DNA of 32,912 nt, from assembly GCA_008000375.1 (NCBI GenBank), contig SMOI01000346.1, positions 1 to 32,912 on the forward strand, given 5' to 3'. The notes beneath the pieces were generated by a model. That model saw only the letters and a program-made list of their open reading frames with translations, was not told the DNA's origin and made no database searches. Made by a program: the position numbers and the translations under genes. Below, piece after piece: positions 18,227 to 26,500 of this stretch. How positions within the stretch are numbered: the stretch's first letter is position 1; each line of letters opens with the position of its first letter. The DNA comes from Poteriospumella lacustris (taxonomy: Eukaryota; Sar; Chrysophyceae; Chromulinales; Dinobryaceae).

Positions 18227-18650
18227 ATGGCACTCATCAACATGGAAAGAGACGAGATATTTGCGTTGCATGGTGATCGACAGATCGTTCGCCGCGAAGG
18301 AAAGGTGACTCATATCCTGAAGGTCGAAGTGGCTAGACATATTTCGGAAAGATGACAGATCGTATCCACTCTACCATCTGCACTCACATCGCCAATGTCT
18401 CAATAAAAATAATATACAATGGTACAACGATTACCATCACCTGGACACCAGCTGAAGCGGCGTATCCAACGTACTACCACTTCAATTCGGCGACTTTCAC
18501 TGATCTTGCCATTCACCATCATACCCAAGCGTTGCTTCGACAGTTGGTGCAATGTCTGGATTCCGACTTCGACAACGGTTTCTCCAATGGTACAATAGGA
18601 TTCGCTCTTCTGGTGTCCAAATCATCTCCAGGTGCCAAGAGGGAACAGAA
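18227..18650 (+). pseudogene. Tandem-family copy 4, frameshifted
   Basis: The copy starts at an ATG (MALINMERDEIFALHG) and matches copies 1-3 for about 40 residues. It then hits TGA at 18353-18355. Compared with copy 3, where the site reads TCGGCAGAGATAGCAGAT, this copy is one base shorter, which accounts for the break. The rest of the coding sequence continues in the next frame from 18352 (TDRIHSTICTHIANV ... TWTPAEAAYPTYY ... FSNGTIGFALLVSK). It then skips about 15 residues and resumes at GAKREQN, the equivalent of the basic tail. It cannot make a full-length product without frameshifting. Confidence 0.8.
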
Positions 18651-18758
18651 TACAGGAGATTCACTTCTCTGCCCAATGGTTTGGCCACCAGAAGCGCAAC
18701 TCCTATTGCACCATTTGTGAAAGTGTTGTTGAAATCAGGATCCAGACTATCTACCAAC
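18650..18758 (-). pseudogene. Inverted 3' fragment of the tandem family (fifth copy)
   Basis: Read on the minus strand from 18758, this encodes VDSLDPDFNNTFTNG, then VALLVAKPLGREVNLLYS. That corresponds to roughly residues 108-146 of the intact copies and is closest to copy 3 around KPLGRKVNLMY. It lies tail-to-tail with the end of copy 4. 18541-18622 and 18679-18758 are therefore imperfect inverted repeats, about 78% identical by eye, that could form a hairpin. The piece has no start and no 5' half. Confidence 0.75.
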
Positions 18759-19032
18759 TAGGGACTGATCGCCGCCTCAGCTGGGGACTGATCCGCCTCT
18801 GCTGGGAAAGCGTTTCATTTTGGTTGGTGTCCAGATTCTGTGTTCATCGGGTCATATTCATGATGACGACGATGTCTTGGACGATTGTTGGGTTCTCACC
18901 ATGAAATCTCATCGTTGATTTTTATTATTGTGGCCACTCTTTCACCACACACACACACACAACTGTGAGTCCATGTCCATGAAGTGATCATCAAGTATTG
19001 CAGATTTGGGATGGTCTTGTAGTATTTTTGAT
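18759..19032. other. Spacer before homocysteine S-methyltransferase
   Basis: Contains a short direct repeat (GGGACTGATC...GCCTC, 18761-18800) and a (CA)8 microsatellite at 18946-18961. The DNA just before 19033 is the presumed leader of the methyltransferase gene. No other element is seen. Confidence 0.5.
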
Positions 19033-20061
19033 ATGAGCAGTCCACCGAGAAGGAAGAGAGAATTTACTCCATGGGTGTTGGATGGTGCGATGGGAACATA
19101 TATGGAGCAGCTCGGGGAAGTCTTGGATCCGCAATTATGGTCCGCTGGACACCTCTATTCCAACCCAGCAGTTTTAGAGCGTGTTCATTCCGATTACCTT
19201 CGTGCTGGTGCCGATATTGTCACCTCTAGTTCCTATCAAGTTTCGTACGATGGATTTGCACGAAGCCTTGATGCTTCCGTGGCGGCAACCAATCAATACT
19301 TGCAAGACAGTGTTCGCCTCGCTAATCATGCCACTCGGCGTGAAGCTCCGCCCCACTTCCATCCGCAGAGGTCACCTAAAACTGTGTCTGACCTACTGAC
19401 TATGGAACGACGGAAATTGGTGGCAGCCAGCATCGGTACCTACGGTGCCCACCTAGCCAATGGCAGTGAATATTCGGGTAGCTATGGGTGCACTGCAGAA
19501 TATCTCCAACAATGGCATTTGCCGAAACTACAGTATCTCGCCCAATTGCAACCTGATTTGTTGGCCTTGGAGACGATTCCGTGTCTTGATGAAGCGAAGG
19601 CCTTGCTGCGTTGTTGTGCTCAGGTTGATGAGGCCGCCACTGTACCCGTCACATGGCTGTCCATCGCTTGCAATTCACCAACGACGTTAAACAGTGGAGA
19701 GTCCGTTGAGGATTTCTGTCGATTGGTGGAAGACACATACGCCTTACCAACAGAGAAGGTCTTAATCGGCGTCAATTGCACACATCCTCAGTATGTTTCG
19801 AGTATACTGAACATCTTTGCTGACCATTGCCATACCACACGACGGTTTGTCGCGTATCCGAACCGTGGGGATCCTTGGGATACAGATGCGCACGCATATG
19901 TCGATGATCCTGTCTTGTCGATGCAATTGGATGATGACTTTGTTCACCACGCACGACATTGGGTTGGCGAATGTCCTCAGCTATGTATCGTAGGGGGATG
20001 TTGTCGGACGCATCCGGCACTAATATCACGCCTTTGTCAGACCGTAAACTCCATCAAATGA
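19033..20061 (+). CDS. Homocysteine S-methyltransferase
   Basis: The 342-residue protein belongs to the zinc-dependent homocysteine S-methyltransferase family. It transfers a methyl group, typically from S-methylmethionine, to homocysteine to form methionine, and acts in the cytosol. Diagnostic features are the N-terminal 'WVLDGAMGTYMEQLG', 'HSDYLRAGADIVTSSSYQ', 'ASIGTYGAHLANGSEY', 'LLALETIPCLDEAKAL', 'IGVNCTHP' and the C-terminal 'GGCCRTHP'. The three expected zinc-ligand cysteines are present at about residues 249, 323 and 324. The length is normal for the family and the frame is intact without introns. The first ATG in frame (19033) gives a short basic leader before the conserved core. Upstream in-frame codons lack an ATG. 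There is no targeting peptide. The gene is a lone metabolic gene between repeat families, so context adds nothing on regulation. Confidence 0.94.
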   Translation: MSSPPRRKREFTPWVLDGAMGTYMEQLGEVLDPQLWSAGHLYSNPAVLERVHSDYLRAGADIVTSSSYQVSYDGFARSLDASVAATNQYLQDSVRLANHATRREAPPHFHPQRSPKTVSDLLTMERRKLVAASIGTYGAHLANGSEYSGSYGCTAEYLQQWHLPKLQYLAQLQPDLLALETIPCLDEAKALLRCCAQVDEAATVPVTWLSIACNSPTTLNSGESVEDFCRLVEDTYALPTEKVLIGVNCTHPQYVSSILNIFADHCHTTRRFVAYPNRGDPWDTDAHAYVDDPVLSMQLDDDFVHHARHWVGECPQLCIVGGCCRTHPALISRLCQTVNSIK

Positions 20062-20488
20062 ATGAAGCATGAACTCCCTTTACAGGTAGTATTGAAATCT
20101 TGTCTTCTTTTTACCGAGGCCGCCGTATTGTGGTATCGAAACTTGGCCCCCACACCCTCAAAGGGCTTCTCCTGATTGCTTTGGAACTCACGCTTTCCTA
20201 CGGTCGGAAAGCGCGCTTCGAAAGCGGACGGCGACATGTGACATGCACATGTGACAAGTGAAGAAGCACTGCCGAGGTAGAGCACTTCCAATGAACGGAC
20301 GGACAGAAAATCCCCCACAACCCAGATGGACGGAGGAACATGAAACATGAAACATGAAAAGGATGAGGAAGCTCCATCCTATCAAACCGACGCCCCAATT
20401 CACAATGCTTTGGTCGTAGCAAACCCACTACCATTCAGAACACTTCTTTTGTGATCAAAACAACCAGTTGACAACACCTTCACCAACC
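20062..20488. other. Intergenic region between methyltransferase and DUF285 gene
   Basis: 427 bases with no supported gene. A small tandem of ACATGAA (about three units) lies at 20338-20359. It would hold the methyltransferase 3' end and the promoter of the next gene, both on plus. Confidence 0.5.
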
Positions 20489-22884
20489 ATGAACAACGCT
20501 ACTTGTGATACCAAGAACCCGCAAGGAAATGGTGCGGAAAATTGTCCGGTCGAAATGGAAGAGCCAATCGACTTGCGAAGTTCAACCATCAAAATAGATG
20601 GTAGTGTTCCGCCCTCACCCCTGCCCTTGACCTCGGAGGTCTCGGAAAGAGCCTCTTTGCGCGACTCTCTACCATCGTCGGACGATTCCACGAAAGAGGT
20701 CGATCCTGCTGAGATGAGTGCATCGGGCATGAGGGCTGCCAGAAGGAGCGCCTTGGACATGAAAAGTGAAGGTTTTTCGGCCATGGAGTTGGTAACGGCT
20801 GGATATACTGTAGAGGAACTGTCCTCAGCGGGATATAACGCAATTGCGCTTCACGCCGCCGGTGTTGAGGCTGACAGCCTGAAAAGAGCAGGATACACCG
20901 CATGGGACCTGCATAGAGCAGGATTCTCTGCGACCGATCTGAAGGAAGCAGGCTATAGTGTGCTGGATCTGAAGGTTGCTGATTTCAATGCTCTGCAGCT
21001 CATCGATGCCGCATTTAGGCCTTTGGCGTTGAGAGAGGTGGGTTACTCATTTTTGGAGCTGAGAATCGCGGGAGTCAGTGCTACAGAGCTGACGGACGCC
21101 ATCGAAACCCCGTTAGAGTTGATGGCCGTTGGCTACACTGCGTCCGAGCTTCGCATCGCGGGATTCACAGTCTTGCAGTTGATAGATGCGGGTTTCTCCG
21201 CGTCCAAGCTCAAAGAAGCGGGATACGCAGCTGGTGACCTCACCAGCGGTCGGATCGACGAGAAGCGGGCTTCGACCCGGCGGACTTGAAGGTAGCTGGC
21301 TACAATGCCTTGCAAATGCGGAATGTCGGATACAACGTATCGGACTTGAGATTGGCGGGATACGGTGCGTTGGAGCTACTCCACGCGGGATATCCTGTGC
21401 AGGAGCTACAAGCCAATGGCTTCGCCCACTTGGATTTCAATCAGAGCCTGCGAGAAGCAGTGGCACGATGGATTGCCAACCCGAACGAAGCACGACGATA
21501 TGTCGGACACATTGCAACCTGGAATGTCAGCGAGGTCACGGACATGCAGGAGCTGTTCAAGAACTGTGCGTCGTTCAATGAAGACATTTCGGCATGGAAT
21601 GTCAGCAAGGTGACCACGATGCGCAGCATGTTTCAAGCGGCAACGAACTTTAATCAGCGGTTGTCAGCGTGGGTCGTTGGCAATGTGACTGACATGAGTT
21701 CCATGTTTCGTGGAGCAACCTCATTCAACCAGCCGTTGGACACCTGGACAGTAGGACAAGTCACAGATCGCTTTGGCATGTTTCACGGCGCAGCGTCATT
21801 CAACCAATCCTTAGAGGCTTGGAGACGGGTAACCATCGACGATGCAACGCCTCGCGTGGTCATTATACCTCCTGTAGCGCCTGTCAGACTGCCTTGCCCG
21901 CCTGCGACGGTTACGCCCACAAGTCAACCGCCGGTTAGAGTACGTGGCGCACTACTGACTGCTGAAACATTGAAAACCGCCGTCGCATTATGGATAACCG
22001 ACAGAAGCCAAGCCAAACGAACTTATGGTCATATTGGCCACTGGGATGTCAGTCAGGTGACGGATATGAGTCATCTGTTTGGGGGCTGTGTCAGTTTCAA
22101 TGACGATATCTCCAGATGGAACGTCAGTCAGGTGACGAATATGAGTCACATGTTTGAAAACGCACATGCCTTCAATCAACCCCTGGGCAAGTGGGATGTA
22201 TGGAAAGTCACCAATATGAGTCACATGTTTGCAGGAGCGGTTTCTTTCAATACGTATGGGATTTCCATCTGGGATGTCTCCTCGGTGACGAATATGAGTC
22301 ATATGTTCGACGGTGCTTCTTCTTTCAACCAGGCGGTGTCGTCCTGGAAGGTCGGATCCGTATTGAATATGAGTTCCATGTTTCGCAACACGTCCAACTT
22401 CAACAGTTCCGTGTGTTTGTGGAACGTGACATCGGTCATGGACATGAGTCATATGTTTGAGAACGCGGCGCGATTCGATGGAAGTGTGTCAGGGTGGAAT
22501 GTGTGCGAGGTCCGCGATATGAGCTACATGTTCTGTAATGCCCCACGGTTCCAGCAGGACCTGTCGTATTGGAATGTCCACAACGTGCGAACGATGAGTC
22601 ATATGTTTAACAAGGCCACCAGGTTCAACGCCCCGCTAGAGTCGTGGAATGTCTCCCAGGTCACAGACATGAGCTACATGTTTGCCGAAGCTGTCGCGTT
22701 CAACCAAGCGTTGGATACGTGGAACGTACGCAACGTCACCTACAGGGACTGTATGTTTGAAAATGCGAGTCGCTTTGATCAAACTCGGACCCGGTGGGTT
22801 GCGACGGAGCCAGTTGTGGAGCCAGTTGTTGAGGGGTTGCGACAACCGCAAAATTGTTCTCCCAATGTTTGCGTAATCGTCTAG
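20489..22884 (+). CDS. AGYTA-decapeptide and DUF285/BspA protein, frameshifted
   Basis: A third member of the local family, in two overlapping frames. The first frame starts at ATG 20489 (MNNATCDTKN). It has an acidic Ser-rich leader to about residue 80, then about 16 decapeptides (AGYTVEELSS, AGYNAIALHA), and stops at TGA 21287-21289. The second frame takes over between about 21240 and 21262 (REAGFDPADLKVAGYN) and continues to 22884. It has five more decapeptides, the junction helix LDFNQSLREAV, about five DUF285 repeats, a Pro/Val linker (about 21860-21950), then a second junction helix and some ten DUF285 repeats (WNVSQVTNMSHMFENA). The C-terminus is CVIV, a CaaX-like tetrapeptide. Unless the break is an assembly error, the DNA as written cannot encode one continuous product. 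Complete members of this architecture would be about 800 residues. Confidence 0.82.
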
Positions 22885-23183
22885 CATTGTTCGAAGGCTT
22901 GAATGTCTCATCACGGCACACAGGCATGTTGTGTTTTCCGTCGCCGAGGCTCGTCGATTGCTCGTCTATGTCGTATGTACCCATGTGTTATGTACAGATA
23001 GGGACACTATCGGCGTCTAAAAACACTTTGTTGCCGAGTTGTAATCATTTATAACCTGAATTCTGTTCTCCTCTCCCAGACGATTCGTATAATTCGCTAC
23101 GGAAGTGACCCTCCGACGGGCGACGGGGAGAAGCTGAGAAACTGCCTTATCCCACATGTACGTATTTGGTATTTACAGAGGAC

Positions 23184-23218
23184 TTGTACTACATTCTATT
23201 GTAATTAGAATAGTACAA
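23184..23218. repeat. Inverted repeat, 13-bp stem with 2-nt bulge
   Basis: TTGTACTA (CA bulge) TTCTA pairs with TAGAATAGTACAA across a 7-base loop. It is AT-rich and immediately adjoins a second hairpin. It may be a 3'-end signal for the gene ending at 22884 or a transposon relic; the sequence does not decide. Confidence 0.7.
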
Positions 23219-23237
23219 CCACCAGATCGTGGTGGTT
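23217..23237. repeat. Inverted repeat, perfect 8-bp stem
   Basis: AACCACCA pairs with TGGTGGTT across a 5-base loop (GATCG). It shares two bases with the preceding hairpin, so both cannot form fully at once. Confidence 0.7.
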
Positions 23238-23599
23238 TGGAGCGCGTCCGTCGGTGAGGAGACGTTTCGTTTCGTTGAACCATCAGCGGCGGCGGTGTTT
23301 GAATCCAAACACGAGCCCCACCCAGCAGAGCGATCGATTGGTCCACTTCCAGACCTTCGTTTGTTTGCTGTTTTTGATGGAGCCTGAAGAAGGTGAAGAA
23401 GGTGAAAAAGTTGTGGTCATTATTATCATCGTAGAGATTACGGAACGGAAGAAAATCGAAGGTGTTTTTTTCTTTTACTTCCTTAGCCTCAGCACTTCTT
23501 TGCTTTGTAGTGAAAAGAAAGAAAACGTTCGCGAGATATTGATATTGCTATTTACATAGACCGACCCCCATTCGAGAGAGAGGCATTGACGATAGTAAC

Positions 23600-26500
23600 A
23601 TGCAAAAGTCGCGACCGCTGTCTGCTACAGCCGGCATTTCCTCTGCGGCGATCTTGGGCAGCGGTGCGTCTCCTTCTCCTCCGATGATGGAGGTGGATTC
23701 GCTGTTGCCAGAAGTGGGATTGGAGTTGTTCAAAACGATTTGTCTGCGTGAACGCTATCTGCATCGTCTGCGGTCGTTACTGGACGAGAAACAAACGTTG
23801 GCACGCCAACAACAGCGAAAATTACAACAACAACGTGCGAAGCAACGCGCAGCACAATTGAAAGCCGCCGGTAAAGCTGGCACGAAGATGGGGGAGGCGT
23901 CAGTAGCAGCAGCAGCGACGACGTCGTCGTCCGCGTTGGCGACGCGCCACGGTGGCGGTGGCGGTGCGGCTGTCTCTGCGGCGACATCTGCCTCTTCCTT
24001 GCCGCCACTACCAACGGCGGCCTCACAAACGACGGACGCAGATCCACTGACAGACGCGTCGGTGGCGACACAGATCTGGTTCCCCATCGACTTGTCGATC
24101 ATCGGGATGGTCGATTTGCTCCGGGAGACCACCGTCAGCGTCGTCTCCCTGTTGACCACGTGGGAGACGGCGCAGGTGACGTATCCGCACCGCGTCGTGC
24201 CGTACACGTGGAACCAGCAGCCGTACACCGAGAAAATGACACATGACGTCGATTTCTTGGCGTCGTACCCGTCGATGGTCGCGTGGTTGGGCTTTACCCC
24301 CGTGGGCAACCCGTTTATCGTCCCACCGGAGCTGTACGACTGGTCGCAGACGATGTTCTTCGCCGAGGCCACTGCCACTGGCGCTGCCACTGGCGCTGCC
24401 ACTGCCACTGGCGCTGACTCTGGCGCTGGCGCTACGGGTGCGATGGAGCAGACGGCGCGGTCCTCGTACGTCATCTTCGGCACCAAACCGACTCTGCCCA
24501 CGACCGCCGCCGCGGCCAAAACCCGCACCACGACGACGACCAAGTCGCCGTACGCGACGCCGATCATCAACGACCCCGAAGTCTTCACGCAGCTGTCGGT
24601 CAAGAACCAGTTGAACCAGAAGTTCGCCAAGCTCTCTCGTGGCAGCGGTGCCAGTGCGGCTACCGCAGCTACCGCAGCGGCCGCGGCGGAGCAGAGCGTC
24701 AGCGCGGAGCTGTACCAGTGTTTCCTGTCGGCGGAGCAGGTGCATCAGATCCGCGCGTCGATGCAGAAGATACGCGAGAACAACGACCGCGCACAGGGAC
24801 GCACCCGCGCCACTGCAGCGGGGGCAGTGGGGGCGCCGGGTGCGGTGGGTAGCGCAACCGCAGCGTCGGCGACGATGATGATGGCGACGGCGGATTCGTT
24901 GGATCTGCGCGAGGCGTCTGCGTTGTCCGCCGCGTTGCCTTCCCCGTCGCAGTCGCAGTCGCAGTCGTTGTCGAATGCTGCGGCTGCGGCTGCGGTAGCT
25001 CCTGCGGCGGCGGTGGCGACGATGGGTCCGTCGAGCGGTGCGGCGGGTGGCCGCACGGTCAGTTTCAGTCTCAACGACGACGACGACGAGCTGCTGCCCA
25101 ACGGCGTCGGTGGCGTCTTCCGGTCGCGGTCGGCGCCGCACCCGATCGCGGCGGTGTCCCGTGACGCGGGCTTCGCACCGTTCGCCTCTGACGCCACCGA
25201 CGCCACCGACGGCACCGACGCCACCGACGGCACCGTCGCCGCTGGTAGCGACAGCGCAGCGGACGAGGAGGCGGAGGAGGAGGCGGAGCTGGGCGGCCGC
25301 GTGCTCGACGAGAGCACGACGCAGCTGCTCGCGACGGTCCCGCCACCGCCCGGCGATGCAGCGGCGCCGACCGCCGCCGCCGCCGCCGCCAGTGCGACGG
25401 CCACCGCGGCGCACCTGCAGGGGCAGTCGCCGGCGTACTACGCGTACCTCGACACGTTGAACGCGTCGCAGCGCCTGCAGCCGCTGGGCGCCTCGTCGTC
25501 GTCGTCGGCTACCGCCAGCGTCTCCCTCAGCGACACCGCCGCCGTCGCCGCCGCCGCCACCTCCGCCACCGCTGCCCCTGCGGCGGCCACAGCGGCGGCC
25601 ACGGCGGCGGCGGCGGGTGACTCGTCGGTGTTTCTCACCGCGACGACGACGGCGACGGACGCCGCGGCCGGTGGCGACGGTGGCGTCGTCGTCGGCGGCG
25701 GCAGTCGCGTGACACAGACGAGTCAGATCTGGACGCCGCACGAGCTGCACCTGCAGCGACAGGTGCAACGCCGCGGCGGCGAGCTCTACGTGCTCACCGC
25801 CGCCGGCACCACCGGCAAACTGAAACCGCCGCGCCGCTCCGACCGTTTCCAGCGACTGGTCACCGATTATTTGATGCTCGCGACGCTGCGCGAGCGCTAC
25901 GCGATGCTGCGCGAGGACGTCGCCACGCGGCTGGCGCTGCTGCAAAGCGAACTCGACGCCGCCGAAGCGGCGGCTGCGTCTGCGGCGGCCACTGCGACGG
26001 CGGCGGCGGCTGCGCGCGCTGCCGACGGCGACGAGGACAGCGACGCTGCCGACGACGACGCCGCCGCCGCCGAGGCCGCTGTCGCCGCAGAGGCCGCCGC
26101 AGCCGCCGCGGCGTCGTACGTGGCGCACCTGCAAACGCTGCGGGCGGCGCACGAGTCGCAGTGGCGCGACTACGCCGCGGTGGGCCACGACGTCGCGCTG
26201 CGCGAGTGGTTCCTCACCGAGCAGATCGTCCACCTCGCGCGCGTCCTCGCGCCGCTCCCGCGCGGCACCGCCACCGCCACCGCCACCGCCGCGTCGTCCT
26301 CGTCGACGGCGACGGCGACGGGGGCGCTACCGCCGCTGCCGCCGCTGCCACCGCCACCGTCATCGTCTGCCACCGCCGCCACCGCAACCGCCACCGCCGC
26401 GGCGCGGTCGACGTCGTTCCGCCGCGCGTTCCACCGCTACCTCGACCGCTTCGTGTCGTTCCAGCGACATCTGCCGACGCAGCGCGCGCTGCGGCAGCTG

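Larger units (their letters stand above)
12550..18760 (+). repeat. Degenerate tandem array of a 159-aa gene and its flanks
   Basis: Four direct units and one inverted fragment share both a coding core and flanking DNA. Coding starts fall at 12826, 14700, 16370 and 18227, giving periods of 1,874, 1,670 and 1,857 bases. A 5' block about 200-260 bases before each start, with 'GAGTACAG' and 'ACATGAT' landmarks, is shared by all. A farther block around 14228, 15890 and 17884 is shared by units 2-4 but absent from unit 1. The 700 bases downstream of copies 1 and 2 are nearly identical, while that of copy 3 is clearly diverged. Copies 1 and 2 are therefore the youngest pair. Confidence 0.85.
22885..23599. 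other. Intergenic region with paired hairpins, then leader of the IQ gene
   Basis: 715 bases without a supported gene. The middle holds two adjacent inverted repeats, listed separately. From about 23360 to 23560 the sequence is A/T-richer, with AAGAAGGTG repeats and a T7 run. It is the likely promoter and 5' UTR of the gene starting at 23600. Confidence 0.55.

Noticed and set aside
19006-19032. Upstream extension of the methyltransferase from a TTG
   Set aside because: Non-ATG starts are unlikely in nuclear genes. The ATG at 19033 directly precedes the conserved core.
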